A DNA stretch of 64,000 nt from Dactylorhiza incarnata (GCA_033032865.1 JAWHQI010000327.1:1054001-1118000); one strand, 5' to 3'; shown: positions 34,142 to 47,450, numbered from the stretch's first letter. Notes: generated from the letters alone by a model not told the origin. Translations and numbers: made by a program.

Positions 34142-35040
34142 ATGCTAACGTACGGGTAGTCACGCCGCTAGAGGTCGAATAGATGGCTATAAGCCAATAT
34201 TCTTTCCGACTAAAAGGACTCACCCGGCCCGAACGAGCTTGAGTTGTACCAAAAGAGATCCACAAAAAATTACGATTTCAAAAGGGTAGATCTCTCCCAA
34301 CAAAAAGTCGAGGTTCGCCAATCCTCTTCAAAAATTAAAAGAAATATGAAGAGCGCACAAATCGATCGAAGAAAACCACGACTATTCAAGTGATTCGAAG
34401 ATCACGCCAAAATTACCACCACAAGAAATTAACAAGAGGGAAAATCTCACGAGTAGAAATTTCGTTACCCCGCTTGAGATGGGATTATCCTCAAGCATGC
34501 ACTCGCCCGATTCGTTCTTCAACGGATCCACCGGAACCGCGTCGAATGGAGAGAAACTCGTCCACCTTGATTGCTTCACGCCGGATCTTGGTTCCACGAG
34601 ATCACCACCTTGTTTCTCCTTGGCCGAAATTCCAAAATAGGGGAAGGAGGAAAGGGAGGGGCGGCTAAGGGGTTTGGCCGAACCTTTTGGAGAGGAGAAA
34701 AGGAGGGAAGGAGAGGAGGGAGAGGGGGCGGCCAAGAGGTTGAGGAGAGAGGGGGGCGAAATTTCAAGGGGGGGGAGGAGGGATTTCGGCTAGAGAGAGG
34801 AGATTTTAGGGTTCAAATTTCTTATCATTCAATATTATCAAAATCTAATACAAGATGACCTTTTATAGGCTAGACAACAAACATGGCTAAACGTAGTCCG
34901 AAATTAAAATAAACTATGAGCATGGCTAAATGCAGTCCAAAAATAAAAATAAAACATTACATAAACAAGTCCAAAAATAAAGATAAAGCTAGATAAAATT
35001 TTAATTAATAATTATAATAAAATAATTATAATTATTAATT
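34142..35040 (-). repeat. Probable 3' LTR of the chromovirus
   Basis: On the minus strand CCTATAAAAGG (about 34858-34868) is a TATA box, followed by a C/T-rich leader and an end near CGTTAGCA (34142). The upstream boundary is approximate and no second copy exists for comparison. Confidence 0.45.
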
Positions 35041-35121
35041 ATTAATCTTGTGCCGCGGATGAAGGTTGTAACGGCGATATGGCGTTCGTCATGACGTAAG
35101 TCTTTGGTTGGAGAGGCGCCA

Positions 35122-35379
35122 TCATCCGTAAGCGCCGATACCAACGTCTTCATGTTGAGGGCTGCCGTCGCCATCAATCCTCTCCCGCTCAAAAGTAATC
35201 ATCACCGATGAGTTGTCCTGAAGGTAGCGGCGGAGAAGAGCATCATCCAAAAGATCCACCTCCGATTCTGGAATCCACGAGTCATCGGAGGCCGGACGAT
35301 CACGCCAACGAATCAAGTAGCGGCGACTGTCACCACTAGGAGAGGAGAGCACTTCATCTCTGAGGATCCTGTCAGACAT
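35122..35379 (-). pseudogene. Chromodomain
   Basis: RYLIRWRDRPASDDSWIPE has the chromodomain pattern (aromatic, W-x-basic, then SW-x-PE), followed by LDDALLRRYL. It targets integration to chromatin in chromoviruses. It lies downstream of integrase with a disrupted linker (35380-35889), which has no other feature than an A/T-rich tract near 35650. Confidence 0.85.
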
Positions 35380-35889
35380 AAAAGTGGTTCAGGGGAACCT
35401 TGAAAAAACATTAGGCAAATAAGGAAAACAAGTTTCGCCATCAACATTCAACGTACCTCCAGTAGGAACCGAAGAAGAGAGCAAACCGGGCACAAGCTTA
35501 CCCCCCAACCCATTAAAAAATCTAGTGGAACCAAATAGACAGTCGGTTAATTCAAGTGGTAGAGAAATATATGACGTTAAATCTGAAACATTGAAAATAT
35601 GGGAGATTCATCAATCAGTGGGTAACTCCAAAAGAAAATCATTTTCTCTTTTTTTTTTTTAAATTCGAAATGAACCCGCTCACCGATTTGCCAACTTTTT
35701 TATGGTCCCCGAAGGCAACCGTTCAGGGATGAGACGCACCATAACCAAATTGTCAACTTTCAAGTGATATGCTCTCTTATGTACGTTAGCATGAGATTGA
35801 TAAGATGCGTATTGAGTAGCTAGTGTGTCCTTGATGTGTTTGTGTAAATTATGAACGTGAGAGGCAAAATCTTATGCAAATTGACTTGA

Positions 35890-36785
35890 CTAATAAGATG
35901 GAGGTAACAGAACCAAGTCAAGTGGCACCGATGCCTTGTATCCGTGCACGATCTCATTCGGAGACAACCCAGTGGACCTATTTTTGAAATTATTGTACGC
36001 TAATTGGGCATGGGGAAGGAGGAGATCCCACGTACCCCTGTGGTCACCTACCAGGCAATGGAGTAAACTACCCAAACTTCTATTGATCACTTCCGTTTGC
36101 CCATTCGTCTGTGGATGGTAGGCCGAGGAAAACAAGAGCTTTGTGCCCATGATCCGCCACAGGGTCTTCCAAAAATATCTAGTGAACTTCACGTCCCGAT
36201 CAGTGACAATAGTCTTAGGGACGCCCCTATGGCTAACGACTTCCTTAAAGAATAATTTAGCTACGTGTGACGCATCATCGGTCTTAATACTCGCAATAAA
36301 ATAATCCATTTTTGAGAACCGGTCGACGACCACCAAAATGGAGTCATGACGCCTAAACGTGATGGGAAGACCAAGAATAAAATCCATACTAATATCTTCC
36401 CAAGGAACGGAAGGAATCGAAAGAGGGGTATAAAGTCCCGCATTTGTTTTATTGCCCTTAGCAAATTGACCGTGCGACAACTCCCCACAATTTTATGCAC
36501 CGTAGACTTAAGGCACGACCAATAAAACTTATCCTCTACTAATGTGATGGTCTTGTCACGCCCAAAATGACCACCCAGTCTGCCACTATGTAATTCCCAA
36601 ACGATGAAATGATGAAGGGACGAGCGAGGAATCCATAGCTTGGCATGCTTAAATAAGTAGCCGTCACGGATATAATACACAGAAATGGTAGTAGGTGTGT
36701 CGCCTTGTGCGGATAGATAAAGGTCCTTGAAATCCAGGCAATGAACATATTCGTCCTTAATTCGTTCAAACCCAATGAATTTCAC
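35890..36785 (-). pseudogene. Chromovirus integrase
   Basis: A zinc-binding H2C2-like region (LHSGRLGGHFGRDKTI) is followed in another frame by the DDE core: MDFILGLP, VTDRDVKF and YHPQTNGQTEVINRSLG carry Asp, Asp and Glu. A frameshift near 36420-36480 breaks the reading. Confidence 0.9.
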
Positions 36786-36789
36786 TTCT

Positions 36790-37721
36790 AACGTGGATAA
36801 TAATAAAGAAACGCGACTAAGGGCGTCCGCAACACGATTTAAAATTCCCTTAAGATGTTTTATGATAAAGGTGTACTCCTGAAGATAGGAGACTCATTTA
36901 GCATGCTGCAGGCTGACCTTACTCTGGGAGTTGACAAATCTCAATGCCTCATGGTCGGATTGGATAACAAACTCCTTAGGGAGAAGATAGTGCCGTCAAT
37001 ATTGGAGGCAACGAATAACGACGTAAAACTCGCGGTCATAATTAGAATAATTCAACTTCGGACCCACAAGTTTTTCACTAAAGTACCCAACAGGATGACC
37101 CTCCTGACTCAACACGCCTCCAATACCAATCCCAGACGTATCACAAGACAATTCAAAAACCTTACTAAAGTTCGGTAACCGCAAAAGTGGAGCTTCCGAC
37201 ATCATATCCTTTATCGTTTTGAACGCCTTAGTGGTCGATTTCGTCCAAGTGAACTCACCCTTTTTCATGCACTCTGTGATCGGTGCCATGATAATACTAA
37301 AGTCACAAATGAATCGGCGATAAAATGTAGCTAAACCGTGGAAGCTCCGAACGTCACGAATGTTGGTGGGTTCTGGCCAATCCTTGATGGCTTGGACCTT
37401 CTTTGGATCAACATGTATGCTTTCCGAACTCACTATATAGCCAAGGAACTTTACGAACGAAACATAGAAGGTACATTTTTTAATATTGACAAATAATTTT
37501 TCCGCACGTAACGTCGCTAGGATAGTCCTCAAGTGAGACTCATGATCAAGGGTAGACGTACTAAAAATGAGAATATCATCAAAATATACCACAATAAATT
37601 TTTCCATGTAGGGTTGGAAGACATGTGTCATCATCCTCGAAAATGTACTAGAGGCAATGAAAAGCCCAAACGGCATCACTAACCACTCGTAGTGCCCCTC
37701 TTTAGATTTAAAGGTTGTCTT
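36790..37721 (-). pseudogene. Chromovirus RT second half and RNase H
   Basis: [16 protein letters not shown] and the active site YFDDILIFS identify RT. RNase H follows ([20 protein letters not shown], then HAKWVSYLQEY and RVADALSR). A TGA at 36996 lies where the family has Trp, and a second TGA at 37722 joins this block to the one upstream in the same frame. Confidence 0.9.
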
Positions 37722-39915
37722 TCACTCGTCACCCTCTCTAATTCGAATCTGGTGGTAGCTACTTCTAAGATCCAATTTTGAAAAGATCGTGGCTCCGGCT
37801 AGTATATCCAACAAATCGTCCAAACGAGGGATTGGAAACCGATATTTAATAGTAATTTTATTTATAGCTCGGCTATCCACACACATCCTCCAATAGCCGT
37901 CTTTCTTAGGAGCAAGCAAAGCCGGAATGACACATGAGCTTTTACTATGACGGATGAACCACTTTTGTAACAAATCAGTAATTTGCGTTTGTATCTCTAG
38001 GTGTGCGGAAGGTTTTAATCGATAGTGGGGAAGGTTGGGTAACGACGAACTCGAAACGAAATCTATGACGTGCTGTATGTTGCGCAAGGGAGGCAACATA
38101 GGCGGTAACTCATCCGGATATACATCCTTAAACTCTTCCAACAGATTCCGCAGCGCGGGCGGTAAACTCTCAAACGTAGACACGTCCTCATTTGCTTGTA
38201 AGCAAACTAGCGCATAGAGAACACCATCCAAAAATGTCTGGCGCGCAAACTCCTTCTTACCAATCAAGCTTAAGGTTTTTTTCTCTACAGGCACAATTGT
38301 GTCTTTAGAGGCGACCGAAGGATCCTCAGGTGCAGTGGGTTTCAAAATAATGGTCTTGCCATTAAACTTGAACTCATACGTGTTGGCACGGCCGAAATGA
38401 GTAACATCATGGTCATATAGCCACGGTCGTCGTAATAACACATGACAGGCATCCATGGGGATGACGTCACACCAAACTTTTTCAGAATAAGCTGTGATGG
38501 TAAGGGGTATCAAACAACGCTTCGCTACCGGAAGGGATGTCTTATTAACCCAAGCAACCTTATAAGGGTGAGGGTGCGGCTCAGTGGCTAACATCATCCG
38601 GGTAACTGCATTCTCAGAAATCACATTCATACAACTACCGCTATCAATGATCAACTTGCACCACTTCTCTCCGCTATTAAAATTTAGCGAAAAAATATTC
38701 GTCCTATTCCAATCATCTGAAGCACGCAGAGTAGCCAAAATACATCTCATTACCATTATATTGACGTCATCATCCAAGTCGCTCGACACTCCTTCCGAAT
38801 CAGAGTCTTCACCGGCCTCATATAAGAGCTCGGCGGGTTCAGTCGGGGTATCTAGTAAGGCTAGGGGCTTGGGCTTAGTGGGACATTCACTAGCGTAATG
38901 TCCTTGAATACCGCAAGTAAAACATGTAGCATTCGTCTTGCCAATCCTACCCACGGGCACTCGCTCGCCGGATGGGTTTCGCGTATTCCTAGCGGTGATG
39001 ACAACCGAGTTCGAATCAGTGGACCGAAACTTACCCTTATCTTTTAGAGCTATCGGAGGGGGGGGGGGGGGTCCTAAGACGGACTTACTCTTCTGAAATG
39101 AACGAGACTTGGACTTATGAGCAAGGTGCTTTTCAATGTCCAACGCGGAGTTATATGTGGTGCTTAAATCCATGTGCCCGTAACGAAGGAGTTTACCTTG
39201 AATGTCAGGATTCAATCCCTTACGGAAACGTGAAAGGGTGACCTCAGACATCTCCCTAACATCACACCTAACCAACATGTCCTTCAGGAGGCCCATGTAC
39301 TCAGCGACCGAACGGTTTCCTTGCCAAAGAGAAGCTAACTCATCAAACATTTGCGTTCGATGGTATGTAGGAACGTATTGATCAGTCAATACGGCCTTCA
39401 TGCCTGCCCAACCAACATGGGGTACACCATCTACCGCTGCTAAGCCTCGTTCCTCATTCAACCAGAATGTTTTAGCCCTACCCAACAATTTCATACGCGC
39501 TACACGCACCTTGTCCACGTCAGTCAGATTCTGCCACTGAAAGTAGCACTCTATCTCCATAACCCAATTCAGGAAGACTTGGGGGTCACCCATCCCATCA
39601 TATGAGGGTGGTTTGATCCGCACGACCCTAGTAATATCAAACTCGTACGGTGCTCGCGGGGAATGCTCGGGATTATTATTATGATTAATATTCCCTTCGT
39701 CACATTGGCGGGTTGCAGGAGTTGGTGGGATTGGCTCATGAATGTTATTATTGTTAACGTTCCCTTCTACATGTGGGCGGGCTGCATGATTTTGAGGTGC
39801 CCTTTGGGCTAGGCTTATCTCGTGAAGCATCTCCCGAATGTCCGTTAACTGATCATTAAACTCCTGACGGAGTTCATCAACAGTTGTTGGATCGTGACTC
39901 GTGTCCCGCTCGTCC
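37722..39915 (-). pseudogene. Chromovirus gag, protease and RT start
   Basis: About 700 codons. The gag core has FLNWVMEIECYFQW and LWQGNRSVAEYM, the knuckle is CFTCGIQGHYASEC, the protease loop is IDSGSCMNV, and RT begins LLAPKKDGYWRMCVDSRAIN. A run of 12 G at 39059-39070 codes for a Pro tract. The ATG at 39830 is probably internal because the frame stays open to the junction near 39915. It ends at TGA 37722. Confidence 0.9.
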
Positions 39916-39919
39916 GTCA

Positions 39920-40937
39920 GCTTTGGGGAACTTCCCTGACGTCAAGAAAGTGATGAAGGGATCCATCCAAGACACCCGCCGATGCACCTCCATCAGCTCT
40001 CCCTCCTCGATAGAAGGCCAGAAGAGTTCTGACACTGTCCCCCTGCCCGGGGACCGAACTTGGCCAGGAGATCTGTCTGGGTGCTCTCCTCTCTCGGGAT
40101 GTGCTTGATGGAGAAAGTGCGAAATTGCCCGACGACCCCCTTGACCTTTTCCAGGTACCACTAGAGGGTTGGCTCCTTGACTTCGAACTCCCCCTTGATC
40201 TGGCAAGCCACTACCATGGAGTCCGTTGAGACCTCCACATCTTGTACTCCCAACTCCCGAGCTAGGCGGAGGCCTGCTATCACGGCCTCATACTCAGCTT
40301 GATTATTGGTGAGGGGGCAAATGAACGTTGATTGCTTGCTCAATTATGGTGCCTTGGGCGCTCATCAACACCACTCCTCCCCCGAAGGAGTGCTTGCCTG
40401 ACGCGCCATCCACCAGCATCTTCCAGGCCACTAGGTGGGGTAGTTCGGACTCTTCCAACTCGGTCACGTAATCAGCCATGAAATCTGCCACCACTTGCAC
40501 CTTTATGGACACCCTAGGCATGTAGGAGATATTAAACTCACTTAGCTCCACTGACCACTTGGCCAATCTTCTGGAGTGCTCCACCCCTTCCATGATGCTG
40601 CGAAGGGGGTGGTCGATCACTACTTTGATGGAGTGTGCTTGGAAGTAGGGCCTGAGCTTCCTAGCCGACACCACCAAGGCAAAAGCTAACTTCTACAAGA
40701 TAGGGTACCTAAGCTCGGCCTTCCTCAACACCCTGCTTACGTAATAGATGGGGAGTTGTTTCTTCCCTTCTTCTCGAACCAACACCGAACTGACTGCTTC
40801 CGACCCTACCCCCAAGTATAGGTATAGGTCCTCCCCTTGCCTTGGCCCTTGCAGCAACGGGGCCTGGGTCAGCTGCTCCTTCAATGCTTGAAAAGCTTTC
40901 TTGCACTCGTGGGTCCACTCGAACTTCCGGTTACCCC
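39920..40937 (-). pseudogene. Tat RNase H and RT end
   Basis: FEWTHECKKAFQALKEQL, YYVSRVLRKAELRYP, WSVELSEFNISYMPR, MLVDGASGKHS, NNQAEYEAVIAGLRLA and SWMDPFITFLTSGKFPK follow in order, typical of Tat RNase H and the linker before integrase. Several frame changes break it. It joins directly to the RT part at 50366 once the copia insertion is ignored. Confidence 0.85.
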
Positions 40938-40942
40938 GCAGC

Positions 40943-42102
40943 TGTTGGTGTTTCCATGGTGATCTAGAAGTGGTCAAATATCTTGTCTCACTGCCAACGC
41001 GATATGAGCCTATGGGGTCGCACATAAGAGTGTCTAGAGAAGTTGGAGGAAGAATTGTGTTGGCTTGAGATTTCTCAAGAATTAATATTTCCTGGCTTGA
41101 GATTTCTCGAGAAATCATATTCCTTGTTTGGGATATCTCGAGAAGTCATTTGGGATTTCTCGAGAAATTAAATCCTTGGGATTTCTCGAGGACTGCATCT
41201 CCTGCTTTGGGATTTCTCGAGAAATCAGACCAATCCTTTGACTTAGTGGAATGCAGAGTTCAGTTCATCAAATTGATGGCATTCGTCGAACGCAGTGTTC
41301 AATTCGTCGAACTGAAAGCATTCGTCGAACGCAGTGTTCAGTTCGTCGAACTGAAGGTGTTAGTCGACCACTGAGACTGGAGTTCGACGAACGGCGAGCG
41401 CGTTCGACGAACGGCGAGCACGTTCCATGAATGGCCAGCGCGTTCGACGAACGACCAGCGCGTTCGACGAACGACCAGCGCGTTCGACGAACGACCAGCG
41501 CGTTCGACGAACGCTAGCTAGTTCGTCGAACGCAGTTCGACGAATTCTGTTTTCTTACTTAAAGTCGTGGTTGTGCGGATAACTCCTCTTTGTGCGTGGG
41601 TATAAAAGAATGCGATTCTTTTTTATGTAAATTATGCGATCTGTTTTGAAAAAGAAAGTGAGAGCGGCGGAAGAGTTCTGCATGTAGCCCCAGAAGGAAG
41701 TGTTCCGTCCGGTCGATCCCGCCGCCGCTATCGCCTCTTCCTGTATTCGGACCTAGCAGTCCGTGGAAGACGTAGAGGATAGTTCTTCTCCGACCTAGCT
41801 CTTATGTGACAAGAGGCTAGGGTTCTCCAGCGCTCGTGTGGACTACTATAGAGGCGCAGATCTATTTCTGTGCAAGGAACTCAGCCGCACAATCTTGAAT
41901 CTGCCATTGGAGCATCTCGGTTGAATATCGACTCAACCCCCTTCAAGTATAATTTTTGCAATATGTTGTTGGATGTTTTATTTCTTGAATCAGTAAAATC
42001 GCAAGTTCCTTAACTCTTTGGGTTGTTCTAGTTATTTATTCCGCTGCGCATATATGATATGCTGCATTATCATTTGTGAAATGGTATATAGAAAACCCAA
42101 CA
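40943..42102 (+). repeat. LTR A
   Basis: 1160 bp. It has palindromes of GATTTCTCGAGAAATC type (41070-41230), eight 20-bp GTTCGACGAACG-type units (41383-41540) and TATAAAAG at 41601. Confidence 0.9.
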
Positions 42103-42202
42103 GCAGCACCCTGAAGAAAGAAGAACATTTTTCTCCTACCTTGGAAAGGAACCTACTCAGCCCGGCTAGCTTCCCTGTTAGACGTTGAACCTCCTTTGCA
42201 TT
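42103..42202 (-). repeat. Duplicated 100-bp piece of Tat RT
   Basis: Almost identical to 50366-50465, starting GCAGCACCCTGAAG and ending CCTTTGCATT. It ends in LTR B through the shared bases ATT. Confidence 0.9.
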
Positions 42203-43229
42203 TCTCGAGAACTAATATTTCCTGGCTTGAGATTTCTCGAGAAATCATATTCCTTGTTTGGGATTTCTCGAGAAGTCATTTGTGATTTCTTGAGAAATTA
42301 AATCCTTGGGATTTCTCGAGGACTGCATCTCCTGCTTTGGGATTTCTTGAGAAATCAGACCAATCCTTCGACTTAGTGGAACGTAGAGTTCAGTTCGTCG
42401 AACTGATGGCATTCGTCGAACGCAGTGTTCAGTTCGTCGAACTAATGGCATTCGTCGAACGCAGTGTTCAGTTCGTCGAACTGAAGGTGTTAGTTGACCG
42501 CTGAGACTGGAGTTCGACGAACGGCGAGCGCGTTCGATGAATGGCGAGCGCGTTCGACGAACGGCGAGCGCGTTCGACGAACGGCGAGCCTGTTCCACGA
42601 ATGGTCAGCGTGTTCGACGAACGGCCAGCGCGTTCAACGAATGCTTGCCAGTTTGTCAAACGCAGTTCGACGAATTCTGTTTTCTTCACTTAACGTCGTG
42701 GTTGTGCGGATAGCTCCTCTTTGCGCGTGGGTATAAAAGAATGCGATTTTTTAACCTAAATTATGCGATCTGTTTTGAAAAAGAAAGTGAGAGCGACGAA
42801 AGAGTTCCGCCTGTAGCCCCGGAAGGAAGTGTTCCGACCGGTCAATCCCGCCGCCGCTGTCGCCTCTTCCTGTATTTGGACCTAGCAGTCCGTGGAAGAC
42901 GTAGAGGACAGTTCATCTCCGACCTAGCTCTTGTGTGACAAGAGGCTAGGGTTCTCCAGCGCTCGTGTGGACTACTATAGGCGCATATCTATTTCTGTGC
43001 AAGGAACTCAGCCGCACAATCTTGAATCTGCCATTGGAGCATCTCGGTTGAATATCGACTCAACCCCCTTCAGGTATAATTTCTGCAATGTGTTGCTGGA
43101 TGTTTTATTTCTTGAATCAGTAAAATCGCAAGTTTCTTAACTCTTTGGGTTGTTCTAGTTATTTATTCCGCTGCGCATATATGATATGCTGCATTATCAT
43201 TTGTGAAATGGTATATAGAAAACCCAACA
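42200..43229 (+). repeat. LTR B, lacks the first ~120 bp
   Basis: Joins the LTR at TTCTCGAGAACTAAT and ends AACCCAACA. It has seven 20-bp units and a TATA box near 42731. The primer site follows directly, so this is the working 5' LTR. Confidence 0.9.
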
Positions 43230-43230
43230 G

Positions 43231-43246
43231 TGGTATCAGAGCCAGG
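43231..43246 (+). other. Primer binding site
   Basis: TGGTATCAGAGCCAGG starts two bases after the LTR end, complementary to initiator tRNA-Met as in most plant copia elements. 43247-44213 is an untranslated leader with no other feature seen. Confidence 0.9.
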
Positions 43247-44213
43247 TTTGCAATCTAATGCATGTAAATTAGAAATTTAGAAGTGTTCTAAATGTCTGGA
43301 ATTCTTCCTGGGTGTTTGGATTTCGAAGAAATGTTCTAGATTGGAAAAACTCCCAGGAATGCATGTGATTGCGTTGCGATTTCATTGTTTCAGAAATTGT
43401 GTCTCCTTAGCAGTAACCGTCCCTCTAATTGGTTTGTGAAACCAAATATATTAGATTTTGAATCTGACAATGAGAGACGAGCTTGTCTACTACATATGTG
43501 GAGTTGTTTTGCCTGTGTCAAATGCATGTAAATCTAGAGATTTAGAATTGTTCTAAATGCTCAGATTTAGCCCTTTTTATCAAAGCGTTGATAATTTTAT
43601 TTTGTGCACTTCTGGGATGTATTTGGTTGTGAATGTTGTAATTTTGTGAAAGTGCACGTTGATTAATTGTTAATCAATTTCATAAATAAAATCTCTTATC
43701 CAATATTAAGTATACGGATGCCTTCCGATGGATGACACTCTTCCTGCCTCGATCGATGAAGTGTGGGCTTGCCAAAGCTAGGTGCATTAATTTATCTTGG
43801 TAAGGGTGCGAGCGGATAATTGTGATATCCCACTGTCGATATCGGGTCCAACTTAACTGGGTGACCTCAAAAGTTGAGTGTCTTAGAGGCATTGGGTTGG
43901 CATGCACCATATGATGGATGCGAATAAAGAGTTATTCACCAACCATACAATAGTTGCATAGTGATGCAATTGACAAGCGTTGCCTACCTAAATAACCGCA
44001 TTATGAGAGGAACGCCAAAGCGGACTCGTTGTGTTGGTGAAATATGGATCTTGTCCACTAAGAGAGTAGCTCGCATAAACTCTCCGAATTGATATTAAGG
44101 GTTATCAATTTGAATAAAATAGTGGGAGTATTTAATAAAAGACCTTATTAAAATAAAAATGTATTTTGAAATATAGTACTAAAATAAACTTTGCATTATT
44201 TTATAGAATTTTC

Positions 44214-45070
44214 ATGGCAAATACTTCGCACTCCACGTTGTCCCTGAGAGCCATCCTTGAGAAGGATAAGCTCAATGGGACGAATTTCCTAGACTGGTTC
44301 AGGAACCTGAGAATTGTTCTCAGGCAAGAGCGTAAGCTCTATGTCCTTGAAGAAGATCCCCCCAAGGAGTCAGCCTCTACTGCACCTCGTGCAGATAAAG
44401 ATGCTTATAAGAAGTATGGAAATGACTCCTTGGATGTTGAATGTCTCATGCTCGCGACCATGAACTCTGAGCTTCAGAAGCAACATGAGAACATGAGCTG
44501 TTACGAGATGGTGGAGCACCTGATGAAAATGTTTCAAAGGCATGCTCGCCAAGAGAGGTTTGACATATCCAGGGCGTTATTTCAGTGTAAAATGTGAGCT
44601 CGGGACCCAGTAGGAACTCACGTACTCAAGATGATTGGGTATATAGAGATATTTAAAGACTGAGGTTTCTGTTGGGCCAAGAGTTGGCCACTGATCTGAT
44701 CCTGCAATCGTTGCCGGAGAGTGAGCAGTTTGTCATAAATTACAATATAAATGAAATTGACAAGACACTGCCCGAGCTCCTAGGCATGTTAAGAACTGTC
44801 AAGATCAATATGAAGAAGGTAAGCCTGCTAGCCCCATATTGATGGTGCTTAAAAGCAAGGGCAAGACTAAGGGATTCAAGAAGACTAAGGTGGGACCTAA
44901 GTCATATCTTGATCGCAAGTCTTCAGCACTGAAGAACAAGGGCTTGGCCAAGGAAGGGAAGTGTCACCATTGTGGTAAGGTAGGACATTGGAGGAGGAAC
45001 TGTCCCCTCTATCTTGAAGATCTACAAAAGAAGAAGGGAAGTATGACTTCCACTTCAGGTATTTTTGTTA
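44214..45070 (+). pseudogene. copia gag
   Basis: ATG at 44214 (MANTSHSTLSL), with LNGTNFLDWFRNLRIVLRQE as the capsid core. A stop at 44597 and shifts follow, then the zinc knuckle CHHCGKVGHWRRNC near 44965-45005. The normal gag length is recognisable across the breaks. Confidence 0.85.
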
Positions 45071-46205
45071 TAGAAATAAACATTTCTGCTCCTTCATCTT
45101 GGGTATTGGATACCGGATGTGGTTCTCATATTTGTACGAATGTGCAGGAACTGACAAGGAGAAGAATGCTGGGTAGAGGAGAGATAGACCTGCGCGTTGG
45201 AAATGGAGCAAGAGTTGTTGCCGTTGACGTTGGTGTTTATCGTCTTTCTTTGCCCACTGGGCTTGTAATAGAACTTGATAATGGTTATTTTGTTCCTGCT
45301 ATAACTAGAAATATCATTTCTATTTCATGTTTGGACATGATTGGTTTCTCTTTTATTATAAAGAACAATTGTTGTTCTATTTATAAGAATGATGTTTGTT
45401 ATGACGTTGCCCAATTGTTTAATGGTTTATATGTTTTGAACTTAAACCATCCGATCTATAACATAGAAAATACTAAAAGACTAAAAACAAATGACTCGAA
45501 TCCTACGTATCTCTGGCATTGTCGTTTGGGCCATATAAATGAGAAACGCATATCTAAGCTCCATAAAGATGGATTATTGGACTCATTTGATTATGAATCA
45601 TTTGAGAGATGTGAGTCTTGCTTATTAGGCAAAATGACTAAAGTCCCTTTCACTGGTCATACTGAGAGGGCTGATGATCTTTTGATGTATGCAGACCCAT
45701 GAGTTCTATGGCTAGAGGTGGGTACTACAATTTCGTTACATTTACTGATGGTTTCAGTAGATACGGATACGTGTTTCTTATGAAGAACGAATCTGAAACC
45801 TTTGAAAAGTTCAAGGAGTTTAAAAATGAAGTAGAGAACCAACTGGGAAAAAGAATAAAAGCGCTCTGATCTGATCGAGGTGGCGAATATCTGAGTCATG
45901 AGTTTCGTGATCATCTGAGAGAGTGTTGTATTGTATCACAGCTCACTCCCCCCGGAACACCACAACATAATGGTGTGTCTGAGAGGAGGAATCGTACTTT
46001 GTTAGACATGGTACGGTCGATGATGAGTCATGCAGATTTGTCTGTTTCCTTTTGGGGATTTGCTTTAGAGACTGCTGCTTTCACATTAAATCGTGCTCCA
46101 ATGAAAACGGTTCTAAAGACACCATATGAGATATGGACTGGGAAGCATCCTAGTATGTCTTTTATTAAGATTTGGGGCTGTGAGGCATACGTGCGACGTC
46201 AATGC
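45071..46205 (+). pseudogene. copia protease and integrase
   Basis: Protease loop WVLDTGCGSHI (about 45100), the GAG-preIN segment LWHCRLGHINEKRISKLHKD, then integrase with SDRGGEYLSHEF and NGVSERRNRTLLDMV. A short deletion/frameshift lies near 45700, a TGA at 45867 replaces the Arg of the RSD motif, and another frameshift is near 46200. Confidence 0.9.
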
Positions 46206-47450
46206 CTGACAAGCTGGAACCCAAGTCGGATAAGTGTTATCTTGTGGGATATCCTAGGGAAACCAAAGGGTATTACTTCTACCTGCCATCCGAGGGCAAA
46301 GTGTTTGTCGCAAGGACTGACGTCTTTTTGGAGAAAGAGTTCTTATCCAGAAAGACTGCAAAGGTGGAACTTGAAGAAGTTCAAGAACCACAAACAATAG
46401 TTGAACCGATTTTAGAACCTGAGCCAGGACTACAAGTTGTTGTAGCTAGAGAGCCTGCTCAAAAAACACAAGTTCTGTGTAGATCTGATAGGCCAAGATT
46501 TGAACCTAAGAGATATGGATTTCTCGTGTCTCAAATAGGTAACGCGTTGCTTATGGATCATGATGATGAGCCTGCAACCTATCAAGAGGCTATGTGTGGA
46601 CCTGACTCCGAGAAGTGGCTTGAGGCCATGAAATCTGAAATGGACTCCATGTATGCAAACCAAGTTTGGACCTTGGTGGAACCACTTGAAGGGGTACGAC
46701 CCATAGGGTGCAAGTGGGTCTTCAAGAAGAAGACCGACATGGATGGGAATGTACAGACATTCAAAGGCCGACTGGTGGCTAAAGGTTTCAGACAAATTCA
46801 TGGTGTTGACTATGATGAAACCTTTTCCCCTGTAGCCATGGTCAAGTCCATCAAAATTCTACTTGCTATTGATGCGTATTATGACTACGAGATCTGGCAA
46901 ATGGATGTCAAAACGGCTTTCCTTAATGGAAACCTCCTTGAGGAAGTGTATATGACACAACCCGAGGGTTTTGAATCTCTAAGTGAAGCAACTAAAATAT
47001 GCAAGTTGAATCGATCCATTTATGGATTGAAACAAGCTTTTTGAAGTTGGAATCTTCGTTTTGATGAGAAAATCAAAGAGTTTGGTTTTATCAAGAACGA
47101 GGATGAACCTTGTGTTTACAAGAGGATTAGTGGGAGCATTATCATTTTCCTGATTTTGTATGTGGATGACAACCTATTAATCGGAAATGACATTCTGACC
47201 CTGCAAGATGTTAAGAACACGCTAGGGGACTGCTTTTCTATGAAGGACTTGGGTGAAGCGACTTATATACTTGGTATTAAGATCTATAGAGATAGATTGA
47301 AGAAGTTGCTGGGTTTGACCCGGAGTACATACATTGAGAAGGTGTTGAAACGGTTCAACATGCTTGAGTCCAAGAAAGGATTCTTACTCATGTCACATGG
47401 TGTGAGTCTCTCTAAGGACTAGTGTCCAAAATCTTTGGAAGATAAGGATC
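46202..47450 (+). pseudogene. copia reverse transcriptase
   Basis: KWVFKKKTDMDGNVQTFKGR and IWQMDVKTAFLNGNLLEEVY precede TGA at 47042, then the active site YVDDNLLIG and LGEATYILGIKIYRD. A TAG at 47420 ends the block. The breaks are single-base changes in otherwise well-kept sequence. Confidence 0.9.

Larger units (their letters stand above)
34142..39920 (-). mobile_element. Chromodomain Ty3/gypsy element, 5' truncated
   Basis: Reads leftward: gag, protease, RT/RNase H, integrase, chromodomain, then an LTR-like region. The right end breaks inside the start of gag, where a Tat element begins, so the 5' LTR and leader are lost. The chromodomain places it among chromoviruses; Reina- or Galadriel-type is possible but not settled. 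Confidence 0.85.
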
